Shown piece by piece: positions 1 to 12,100 of a stretch of 27,696 nt of DNA. How positions within the stretch are numbered: the stretch's first letter is position 1; every line of letters begins with the position of its first letter. This stretch comes from Phallusia fumigata (taxonomy: Eukaryota; Chordata; Ascidiacea; Phlebobranchia; Ascidiidae). Made by a program: the position numbers and the translations under genes. The stretch lies in the NCBI GenBank assembly GCA_008931825.1, contig QXVZ01019103.1, forward strand, positions 13,927 to 41,622. The letters run 5' to 3'. The notes beneath the pieces were generated by a model. It saw only the letters and a program-made list of their open reading frames with translations. It made no database searches and was not told the DNA's origin.

Positions 1-16
1 ACTCAAACTTTTACAG

Positions 17-151
17 GCCAACAAGATTGTGTCAGTCTGTACACTGGGAAAGCGCAGACGAATTGGGAAACTTCAACCTGTTTTTACGAGCAACCATTCA
101 TCTGTGAAGCGCCGGAAGGGACAAGACTTCCTCCTGCAGGAGTTATAACCA
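17..151 (+). CDS. Exon 1 in view: C-terminal end of CTLD A
   Basis: The exon follows the acceptor tttacag at 10-16 and ends before gtaagt at 152 (phase 1 at both ends). It encodes the last third of a C-type lectin domain: third Cys in QQDCVSLY, a Trp, fourth Cys in ETSTC, and the final strand PFICE. A short Pro-rich linker (RLPPAGVIT) leads into the next domain. There is no WND at the usual place (NWETSTC), so sugar binding by the classical calcium site is doubtful. The rest of this domain lies off the window. Reading could in principle continue upstream of base 17, but the good acceptor makes a boundary more likely. Confidence 0.75.
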
Positions 152-3100
152 GTAAGTTATCCACATTCACATCTAAGAAAATTTCTGTGCTTAAGCTATG
201 TTGGTTTGTTTGTTTCCAACACAATATCTCCTGCTACTTGTGAGGTTTGCGCTTTAAAATACTCGTCATCTTTAAAATGAAAGGAACTAAATAGTCGTAA
301 CAATATTTTGTGTATTGAACCATTTTTTTACTTTGCTTTTCACTGGCATTAGTACCTTCAATTAAGCTGTTAAAATTATGAAAGCACAGCCCTAAAGTAA
401 GGTTAACATTTTAGCAACATGTACTATATCTTGTAAGATAAAAGGTACAGTGTCTCAAAGTAGTCCGCCAAAAAATGGTTTTTGAAACCAAGCTAAAAAA
501 CGTTGGAAGCCTCTGTTTTAAACAACATTTTTATCCGATTTTTTATGTCTCCAGCCGAGGGCAAATGCGAGAGCGGTTGGCTTCATTTCAGGGGATTTTG
601 TTACCAGCCAGCGACTGTTGAAAAGACCCAAAGCGATGCATCAGCTTACTGCACACAGAATCAAGCATCACTTACCAGTATTCTTAACGCTGATGAACAG
701 AGTTTTCTTGTCGGTAGGTCACTCTAAAAACTAGGATAATCAGGCTTTCAACTACAATGTCCGTCGAAAATAACTTTCATCACATCTGTGTTCTTTTATA
801 GGCTCAATCCAATCGGATAGCTGGATTGGTTTAACTTACCAGAGCGGATACAAATGGACAGACGGGAATACCGTGAGCTTCATGGACTTTGATAACGGAC
901 AAACCAATCAAGCTTGCAACTACATGAAGGAAACTAACGGTGCTTGGGTCGGAGACAACTGTAACGTGGCACGGTTATTTGTGTGCAAAAAAGTTGAAAG
1001 TAAGTGAATCGTCGTTCGTCGTACAAAGAGACGTTATACCAAATCATAATCCTGGCTTACTGTGATTCTTATCTGAGTGTTATGTTGTTATTGTTCAACT
1101 GCAAAAAGGCTTCAGTGTAGATCTCAGTATCTATTATGCGCAAGCATATAATTGATAGTTGTACAACGTTTAAAAGAGTTCACGAAAAAAATGATTGTGC
1201 AAATAGAATACCCTGGCCAAATGTGTGGGAAACTGCCTTTGGTTTTATGTTATTTAGCTTTGTTGTTTATTACCAACTCACATTCGAGATACAAGTCCCC
1301 CCAAAAGTGAAATGTAGCCAGAAAAGGGTTGTTCATGTGCTCAGGATAACGGATTTCGAACGTAGCTTTGAGCTGTAAACCGTTTATAAGTTCTGACTAA
1401 ACGAGACTACATGACTTTAAACAGTTTTGGATCCAGAAATCAAAAGAAAATCTATCGGACGCCTCACAGCCCTTATCGTGTTCAAGAAACCATTAAATCA
1501 CGTGACCCATCCATCCGAATCGCACAGTGCGAAATTGCAACACATAATTCATGCGTCTACCCGTTCTGTTACTATTTAACCCGCGAAGGGGTGCAAAGTC
1601 TGCGAGCCTTTTACGTCACAACTCAAACGGAGTAAGTTAGTAACAAGCACCAACGCGCCAGCCACCATATCGTGAATGCTTGTGACGCTGTTAGGCAAAC
1701 AAGCCGTGCTAGGCCCAGCACAATATTGGCCTATTGACCCAGCGCTTAACCTGACCGTGTTGCTTAACACGATTATTGTCATGTGTTATGCAACCTCAAA
1801 AGCATGACTGTGACGGTATTGTGTTTAACACCATTATTGTGATAAGTTATGCACCCCCCCCCCCCCCCCCCCCAAATGCATANCGGTTTTGTGTTTAACC
1901 CCATTATTGTGATAAGTTATGCCCCCCCCCCCCCCTCTCCCCAAATGCATAACTGTAAATGTACTGTGTTTGACACAGATAATATTTTGTGTTGTGCACC
2001 CCTACAGCATGACTGTGACCTTGTCGTCACTTTGCTTCTCCTTTTACGTAATTTTTGCGCAGGAGGTAAAAAAATCACAGGTTTCAGATTTTGTAGAATG
2101 TATTACGGTATAAAGTAACGTTTTCTGGTCATTCATGTATTTAGTTGGATAAAGCTTACATCACTGTTGCTGTGTTTTTCATTGTTTTTGTTCTGACAAA
2201 GTTTCAGTTTCTTTTTGTTTTACTTTTCAGTTCAAACATCGTCTTCGACAATTGCGCCACCCACTGGAAGTAAGTAAGATTTCTATTTTAAGCCTGAATC
2301 GCAAAGTAACCAGAGTTACGACACTTTACATTGTACAAAGGTTGTCATAAAGTTTTGCATACTTACTGTGACTGATTAAAACACCTTATCCATAAAAAAA
2401 TCAGGGATTTTTTTGCTTTTTACATTTAACTGACAAAAACTATCGAATTAGTTGTGGATTTTTACACTCTATTTTTGTGTATAGCTGTGAGGTTTAAATC
2501 ATGCTTTTGACATTGAGATTGTAACTGGCTAATGTCAGTAATGATTTGGTTAGATTATGAATGAAAATCTTTATTTTAAATGGATATATTAAACATATAC
2601 CCAATGTAATAAAGGAAATGGTATATGTGGAAAATACGAAGAACGCCGCTCTCTAGTTAGAACGGTAGCGGTTGAAAAGGGGGAAAATGCATAAATCGAT
2701 ATTTGTTGTGTTTTCAGATCCAGCTGACATTGAGAAATGTGGAACTGGTGGTTGGTTCTCTGACCCCTCATCCGATCAATGCTACTTGGTACGTGTTGCA
2801 TTGTGCTACTGTGGTTATTAGGAGGTACAAGAAAATTCGGGCCAGCACTTGTTTGTAAAACATTCCTACGTTTCGACAATTGATATCATCAGGAATGACT
2901 CGGAAAATCGGCGCAAAGTTACTTGTCGCGGTAGAAGAAAAAAGGCGTAAAAACTATTATAACAGCACTGATAAAACATCACAAGTACACAACAAAACAA
3001 GTCATTCAAGGATAAGCGTTTTCATGATATTAGAGCGTTTTCATAATATTAAAATAACATCACATGTGTATGACGTAACAATGCACAGTACGCGTTAGTT

Positions 3101-6100
3101 CCAAATACGAGTGCAATCACGCGATATAGCCTCGAGAAACTGAAGACATTTCGCGGTCAACGAAAAATCGCTCCACGGAACCCTTTACATTGAGAATTGC
3201 TGTGTAAACTTATCAAGATCAGTGTCAGATAAACTGACGCGGACAATTTCTTTTCCAGGTGAACGTTTTTACCACACGCACATGGTTTGACGCTCGCCAC
3301 GAATGTCAGGTGGCAGGTGGCGACCTCGTGTCGATCAATTCCCCACAGGAGCAAAACTTCTTACACGGCAAGCACCAGTTTTACGTCAATTGCTTTTAAT
3401 TCCTTTTTTGCAGAGTTCGGCCTTATGGCTTCTGCCCTAAAGCAAGGAGAGTTTGCTTAATTTGTGGGACTTCGTCTGACGTTAATAACCTGTGGTGACG
3501 TCACATGCATGCATCATATTATGACGTCACATGCATTGACAAGCTGTGACGTCACACACACATCTGTAATAACACTTCATTTTGCTGCGTTTTGCAATTG
3601 CAAATCCTACTTTTTAATTCAACTGATGGAACGGTTAGCTAAAAATTGTAATTCTTTGAAGTAAAACTTTCATTTACTCGGGAAAATTAAAAAATCACGT
3701 TCAGACGTTGTTCCGCCACCGAGGATAAAATGAAACAAATAAGCAAACAAACTCTCGTCTGCTGTGAGATTTGAACCCGGGTCTAAAAGCTCAACGTGCC
3801 TGTTTTGTTTAGTTACTGTTGGGAACGTGGCTGTAGTTGCTAACGTTTGGACGGGAGGAAATGACTTCAATGATTGGGTTCACGATACTGCAAATGTGGT
3901 GGACCAAGGGTGGATGTGGTCGGATGGATCCCCATTCAACTTCCTCAACTGGGAAGATGGTACGGTTGAAGATTTTGAGTTTATTATCTGTTGTAAAGTT
4001 TTTTAAATGCATTTTGAGGTCTTGGTGGCAAACCAAGTTGATTGCTGGAACATTATGTGTTTTTACATTTTCAAGCAGATTTATTCGTTTTTCTGTTGCT
4101 GTTACTGTGTTGATACAGTTTTTGGTATTTTTTAGGTTGTTTTCACAGAATGCAAATGCGATGTCTTTCGATTTTCATGTACTAAAATATACGTTAAAGA
4201 TACACTGAATTTAGTTTGTCTAAACACTTTATTAACTGAAAAGTATCTTTGTTTTAATATGGACGTTGCAAGTTAGTCTCAACTTATATCGCGAAATGCA
4301 AACCAGTTTTAGCGGTTTGCCTCCGCAAGCCTATTTACCAACAGTGTATGTTCAATAATTTATCATAATCCGTTCCCACGCAGGTGAGCCAAATAACTCT
4401 GGCGATGAGGATTGTTTGGAGTTGTACGTCGCAACTGGCAAATGGAACGACATTGATTGCTACTCACCCAGACACTACATGTGCGAGAAAACTGGAAAAG
4501 TATCGAACATCATTGGAACTGATGTCGCAGACTCTGATTGCAAGAGTAACGAGGCTTGTTGTTTCAAGTAAGTTGCAAGTAGCGCGTTTGAGGGCGGGCT
4601 CAGCTGGTACATGGTTCTGGGGCTCGGGACCTACGGAGGGCCTATGGTTGCCAACCTTCCTTAATTTCAAAGGACAACCCTTTATTTAGTTCTATTTGTC
4701 CTTGTCCTTTATTTCAAAATTCTTTTTGACTTGTGGTTAAATTTCTGAACTGAGACTCGAAAAATAAATTTGACATATTACACAACAAGGTAGTGATAAG
4801 ATCTTTCACGAAATCGAGCCGTAATTTGTTGTGAATGAATTCTATGAGTATTGTAATATTTTATGTCATCATTAGAGCGAAATTTTAATTGAAAGTGTGT
4901 TTTCGAGACGTGATAAAATATCAATCAACAAAGTTGGCTACCCTAGGAGGGGCCAATGACTGAAAGACTGTTCAAAGCACTTGTCCTCAATCTTTTGATC
5001 CTGGTGGCCCCTTTTGATCCCCAAAAAATTCGGTTTAGCATTGCCTGTGTTCCATGCTTTGTATGCACTCCGTATCTGTCTGTTAAATGCACCAAGTGTA
5101 AGTAAGCGAAACCGTATTACCTCATTGAGATAAAACCGGTGTATAATTTGCTACAACGCTGTGTTCTGTGTTGCGATCCATCTACGTTACGTCATGATGG
5201 CGTTGTCAAATCACAATGAGATATTATTTGCCAGTGAAAAAGGGCTGTTTCCAGTCCTGTTGTAAACGCCTTATCGCGTTATACTCATAATAAGTCCACT
5301 TCTCGTTTGTGGCGGTTTCGTTAAAATATTTGCTTTGGTAATTTTTTTAATTTTGGGTGTTCGAAGTGAGATTAGAACCAACAACCTTGTGGACTGGCAA
5401 TCTTGACTTTAACTCGCGTTTTTTTGCTCAAAAACCACCCAATTGGTGCCTTAAAGTTTTTTTTAACGATTAACAACTCTGGTTCACTAACTTTTGACAG
5501 GCATCTTGGAGTTGAATACGGCGGTCCATTGGATGACAGTGTGCTGACTGCATCAACGGAACGAAGTGAAAATTATGCTGCTGCGAGAGGAAGACTTAAC
5601 ACTCCGGCTGATGTGATCATTATCAACGTAAGTTGATGGCAAAAATGTGTAAAAAAATGCTGAAACTAACTTTTCGTATGTTTCAACCTGGCAAATATTT
5701 GCTCCCTGTATCTTACCCATTGTCAAGGATGGCGGTACGATACGGTACGTTGGGATTGTACGGTGCGCAGCAAAAATCAACTAAAGGTTCGATACGGTGG
5801 TGGTATCGTACGCCTTTCGTAAAAAGGCACATGGTACGCTCAGTACTGTACAGTACCGTTTCCTATCCTTTACAATGGCCAGGTTTCGGTATGGCACGCT
5901 GCGAATATCATAAAACGGTACAGTACGCCTTTCGTAAAGAGGTACGTGGTACGCACAACACAATACGTACTGTACCGTACTGCCATCTTTCCTTACTGTG
6001 GTTTTCATATTTTTATTCTCTTTCTTCGTTTGAATATTCCTCATTTTTTTCGTTTCTCCCGCGTGTTACCTAATCTTCAGGTTGTTTTTCCCTGTTACTA

Positions 6101-9100
6101 AATTTGGGTGTTTTTCGTTTTTACAACGTTGATTGCGTTTTTAGGACAACATTAAATTCGGAACAGGGCATGGTGCGTGGATGCCGAAAGACAGCGATCC
6201 TGAGCCCTGGCTACAAGTCGATTTCGAAGTTCACAAGGAAATCAAAGGAATTATAACACAGGTTAAACCAGCATGCATAATTACATAGTTTTTGAACAGA
6301 TTTTTTCCGATATGATACATTATATTAAAACAAGCTTTTCTTGATTCTTTTTCAAAGTAGTGCTTTATAACCTTACGAACTTTTACGTTTAAACAGTTGC
6401 ACTATTCTGATCTTCATTTATCCCTAGTATAACCCTATTTTTGTATCCCTAATAAATTGTTATTGATTTCATTTAGTTGCATTAATGAGACGCGGTTCCA
6501 TTAAAATTAACTTAAATTAACTTCACTCAATTAGAATTCAGCAACGCATTTTTTATGTGTCACATTTACATCACTTGTTACTTGCCACATCCTTACCACA
6601 AAAGGCGCAATAAAGTTGCACATTCAGAATATATCAGTAGTCGCGACATATTTCATCAAATGAGACTGAAGACTTATCACCGACCCCCTAAAATCGCTTC
6701 ACAAACCCCTAGGGGACCGCGGACCCAATTTGGGGGCCACTATACTAAACACTGTTTTCATATGTGAATACCCTGAGGCAATACCGTGTCGTGATCTGAT
6801 TTAATTAAGTTTTTTTTGCAGGGACGAAACGGTCTCATCCAATACACAGAACGACAATGGACAACCAAGTTCAAGATAAAGTATTCTCAGGATCCTAACA
6901 ACGTCGGTGCGGCCGCGACAAGTTGGGAGTGGTTGTCTGACTCTGATAATCAACCAATTGTAAGGAAAAAAACATGAAACTAAAATAAAATCTATAAACT
7001 TTCTCAAGGTTTTAATTTTTAGGACCAAAACTCCATATCATCGGTGCATAATGCATTGTGTGTTCAGTATATACTCTCTGGTAGTTATGTCTTTAGATTT
7101 TCTTTTAAAAAAATAAACTGCTGCACAATTTAAAAAATGCGCACAGATTATGTGTTATTATTGTATAAATCCAGATTCCTTTTATCCACTTTCTTGTTCT
7201 TGACAGATTTTCCCAGCTAATGCGGATCAAAACACTCAAGTGACCAACCTTTTTCCACGACCCCTTATAGCGCGTCATATTCGTTGCTATCCAGTGGATT
7301 GGAAGGATAAAGCTGCAGTTCGACTTGAATATATTGGATGCACTGCATGTAAGTTAGTCCGAAAACATGAAGATCAGAATACTAGCATATACGCGGAAAC
7401 TATTAACCTTAAAGTCAGATAGCATAAAATTGATGAACTTGAATGGTTAAGTAGTCTGTGTATCAAGGTGAGCAAGTGTTTTTTTGACCTTTGAAAAATG
7501 TAGGTTTTTTGGTAATTTAGTACCAAAAAAGTTGGCAGTAACAATTGCTAAAAAATCACAGATATTTTGAAATGGCATCAGAAAATACAACTTTTATCGC
7601 TGTATCTTTGTCTTAAATTACCTTTTGACTTTAAACATACCAACCTAATGTGCAACGCTATAATTGTTACATCTTTTCTTCAGCCTGTCTTCACAAGCTT
7701 GGCATGAATTCCGGTTTCATTCCTGACTCCATGATATCCGCGTCCAGTTCCACAGCAGGGAAAACCCCGCGTGACGCCAGGGCCCCCGTTGACAAAGGTA
7801 AGAATTATTATGCTGTGATGTTTCCTAGTTAAAGCATGTCTCAAACCTAATTATTTTTATTTTTATGAGCATCTGGGACCGCAATACTGAAAACTACCCG
7901 GCCTCGAACCTTAAGTAAACGTCATAAACTATTGAATCTAGGCAACCGTTTTATTCCATTGATCCCTTTAACTGATATTCATAGCTAAATCCCACCAACA
8001 GAAGTTCGTAAATTGTATATATATGTCAGTATGTTTAAAAAGAGAAACCAAGCTCTTACAAATGACAAACTTAGTGATAAATTACATTGAGAACCACTGT
8101 TTAACCATTTCTAATAACCTTGCTGAAGAAATTCGGTAATAATATGTCATGCGTTTCGGGGTCCCGCGTATAGGCCATACTAATTTATTATTTAGCTTAA
8201 TAAAGTTAGCATAAAGTCACTGGTTGGTCTCTCTTGCAGCCGAGTGTCTGTCGGGAAATGACAAGGGGGCTAGCTACAGAGGTTGGATCGCAAAAACTTC
8301 GGACGGAACAGATTGTCAGCGCTGGGATTCCCAAAGTCCGCATTCGCATCAAACGTAATTTCACTTTGTTTTGTTCGGTTAAGTTTTGAAGATCTGCTGT
8401 GCACCTTCAAGAACTGTTATAGCTAAAATCAAACAGTTTAACTTTAGTAGTCATCAGCCCTTTTTATAGAGTTATATCATTTTAAATGAGGTTTATTCAG
8501 AGATGGGCAAACTGCTCGCCGACGTGTTTTTTGTGGCTCTTCTATCTGAATAGTAGTATCCCAAATATGCAAAACTTGCATTGTTTATTGTATCTGTATT
8601 GACACTACTGTACAAACTGATTTTGCAACTCGCTGGTGTTTGTGAATTCCGCAAGTGACTCTTCCATTAAACAAGTTTGCACACCCCTGGTATATTGTTT
8701 GGAACGTCAGTTAGACGACAACACTGCGTAAATTTCTGAGTACTTTTCAGAAGCATAAATAAATAAGTTTTGTACACAGAACTTCGGACAAATACCCGGA
8801 CGCCGGCTTGAAAGGAAACTACTGTCGAAACCCTGACGGCAAAAACGGTCCATGGTGTTACACAACTAACCCAGATGTAACTTGGGCTTACTGCACCATT
8901 CCAACCTGTCCATGTATGTCTCCGGTTTTGACTGTAGGCCCAGTAGATTGGTAGGATTTTCAAAATTAAAAATTTCTGCTGCACTTTTGAAATTGAAATA
9001 GTAAACACCTGTGGCTTTAGTGTTTGTGTTCCCTCTTTTGTCTGTGGGTTACGTATTTTACCACTGATCCTGTATAACGCCGTTTGCAAGTCTGGCGTAC

Positions 9101-12100
9101 GGTGACATTAGCATAGGCGTCGATTTTTTAGCACATTTTTTTTCGTGTGGGGTGGCGAATAGATCATATCCGAGCGGTCTGACTCGTGATAAAATTATGC
9201 AACGTACGCTTGTATTTTGCAGCTTACACCCCGACTGGTTGGTCTCCGGCTTCGACAAGCGCTAATGAATATGTTCAAGTTCAGTTCTCTGATTACTTCA
9301 AGGTAAACCAACTTCAAGTTTTCTTCATTACTAATTAACAGATGACACACATGCTACAACTGACCACATGCAAGTTTAACAATGGTGAACGGGTGTTTTA
9401 TCAATTACATGTTATGCTGACAACGCCGTTCTTTTGGACATATCTGGGGCCCCGGAAGCCCCTCATAGACCCTGTACATGTGACATTGGGTCACATATTT
9501 CATTGGGTCAGAAGCTTTAAAACGTACAAAACGAAGACTGTGCCCCTAATTTGTTTATAACTCAAAAAAATCCGCTAGCCCAAATACAGTAGTTCCTAAA
9601 AGCGACACGCTTTATTCATTAGCTTTATAAATAATTCTGTTTAGTTCTAAAAGACATGAAAATTAAATGTTTTTCACTTGTTTCAGGTTTCTGGCATGAC
9701 ATTGTACAAAACAGGGAGCAGCAGTTACGTGAAAAGATATTACTTGCTGTTCAGTGATGACGGTGTAAACTTTAATACTTATAAAGCACAGTCGGGAGGC
9801 TCTCATGTAAGTAGATCGAAGTAATGAAAGAGACTTCCTCCCCACAAAAATACGTTGGAAATAGAGTCCTTTGGTGTAATTACAAACTAAAATGCTTTGC
9901 ATACAACTAAATAACCTCTTTTATTAAAAATTAGTTTTGTCTTTTGCACTGATGACGACAACAGCGATTGTGGAAACGTTTGCAATAAAAAGTATTCACC
10001 TAGTTTGTCTTGTTCATACATTTACATTCATCTTACGTATGGCACAAGTATTGGCTTTATCCTCTCATTGAGATCTTACATCTGAATTTGATTAATTTTA
10101 CAATTGATTTTATCTGAAAGGACTTTTACAAAACTAAATGATTCAACATCCAAAAATATAACTACGTCACCATTATATATTTACTGAATCTAAATTACGT
10201 CATTCTGTGGTCACAGTTATTTTTCGGTCTTGATGCTGCAGCGAGCGAATACACAGACATCTTACGGGAGCCGATTTCCACCAAATTCATCCGAATCCAA
10301 CCCCAGCAATGGCAAAGCAGCATTCTCATGCAGTTTGAGATAAACGGCTGCTACGTGGAAAGCAGAATAACTTGCGCAGGTATTTGGAAGTGTGTATCGG
10401 CCACTTGACTCCGGTAGCAACTGAAATGCTTGACGGCTCTTGAAGGACCATGGCATTGTTTGTTGGAACTTAGTGCAAAAAATACATGATTTTTTCCATT
10501 ATGTAAGGGGTTATGCTCAAAAACACTAAACACGGATAATTGGTTCCCAACCATTTTTGATACATTCCCCCTTTGCTTATTTTGAAACTTTTTATTCCTC
10601 CCCTACTACACAAGAAGTGATAATAGTATTGTTAAAAGGTTTGGAACCACTGGTTTACATAAAAAGAAATACTACACTTATCATGGATAACTTAACTATA
10701 AAGTGAAAATTCCTCCCCTTCACTCATAACATTCCCCCTTGGGAAGGAATTCCCTCCCGGTTAGGAACCATTGTCCTAGGACACTGGCCTAAATGGTTAA
10801 TTTTTTGGGCAATCAATGGAAATTATTGATACTTTGGGCTTGTAGATTTTACCTAGAGTATTAATTTCGTTCAGTCAAGCATGATCAGTTGGGTTGGAGC
10901 AACGCCGAATAATTTTTTGCTTTGAAAAACACTAAAAAGCAAAAGCAATTTGCATCAAAAAACTTGCGAGCACAATTACTCAACCGTTTTACTGAATCTT
11001 ACGTGTTTTAAAACAAGAAAATCAAATAAAAGCATTTCATTACCCATTTAGGATTTGTTCTGGCCGCCAAGTATACACACAAGAAAACAAACGTACAACG
11101 TATTTTCTTATTGTTTAAACACTACTGTTTCAAATCACGGTGCTGGATGTTTCAACTTGCTTTACAGACAAGGCCATTGATTTTGACGACACATCGTTCA
11201 CTATCACCTGTCCTTCCGGGTGTGTAGAGGACGCCTCTGGTGGTATTGTGTACGGTACAACTGTATACACGGAGGTGAGACAATTTTTACCAGGCAATTT
11301 ACCAGCCGATTTTACCCCGAAGGTTTCATTTTTTATAGATTCTGTGAGATTTTTGTGTAAATAAGAACCCTAGGTTTTAAAGCGAATGGTACACATTAAG
11401 ATGACACACATGGATATACTGTCGTAGTGTCAAAAACGAATGTCTAAGTGTAGGAAACACTTTTGCTGATGTAGACAATTTGTTTCACACGAAAAATGGT
11501 TACAACTGTTATTTCCAATTGTATACCAGATTAACTTGTATTGTCTGCTGCACACCTTGCCAATTGTATTCATAAGACTATAAACTGTAAGTCGGTTCGT
11601 AACGGTTGGCTGGGTAAACCGGATCCAAATCCGAACCGGTTATAATCCGGATCGAAACAAATTGATTCCGAAATGCATTGACGAACTGAATGAAACACAC
11701 GTCTTAATACTTTACCATTTTAGCACTCTGCCATCTGCCCTGCGGCTGTCCATGCAGGCCGAGCAACTAACGACCACGGAGGTGAAATCACCGTCGCCAA
11801 GACAACCGGACTCGTCTCCTACACTGGAAGCTTCGCTAACGGAATCCAATCATTTGAGTACGTTTTTTTGTTATAAATAACGTTTGTTGCAAAGGATCTT
11901 TTACTAGGAGCCCTAAAACGGTTTAAATGGTTGGAAACCAAAGTGTTTTTTGGTGGATAGGTTTGCAATTTAAGTATTTACTGTTGCGCTATAAATTTTG
12001 TAAGCGATTCTTGCTTTCGGTGGAAGGCTAGGTTTTTTGCTTACAAAACTAGCAGTTTTCTTTGTCTAAATCCCCCTCAAAACTAGTAATGTAAATGGAT

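Noticed and set aside
1849..2118. Proline-rich open frames
   Set aside because: Produced by C-runs in the minisatellite, and one includes an unknown base.
3837..4208. 123-codon + strand open frame
   Set aside because: Wrong frame over the CTLD C exon; the true frame shows the GGND, MWSDG and NWEDG motifs.
5633..6073. 146-codon + strand and 87-codon minus strand open frames
   Set aside because: They fall in the GTACGG-rich repeat. The peptides reflect repeated GTACGG/CGTACC words and match no domain.
8667..9089. 140-codon minus strand open frame
   Set aside because: It is antisense to the kringle exon, whose six cysteines and splice signals are clear on the + strand.
9940..10003. Working hammerhead ribozyme
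   Set aside because: CTGATGA and GAAA are in order, but stem II has mismatches and the other copies break it; kept only as a hypothesis.
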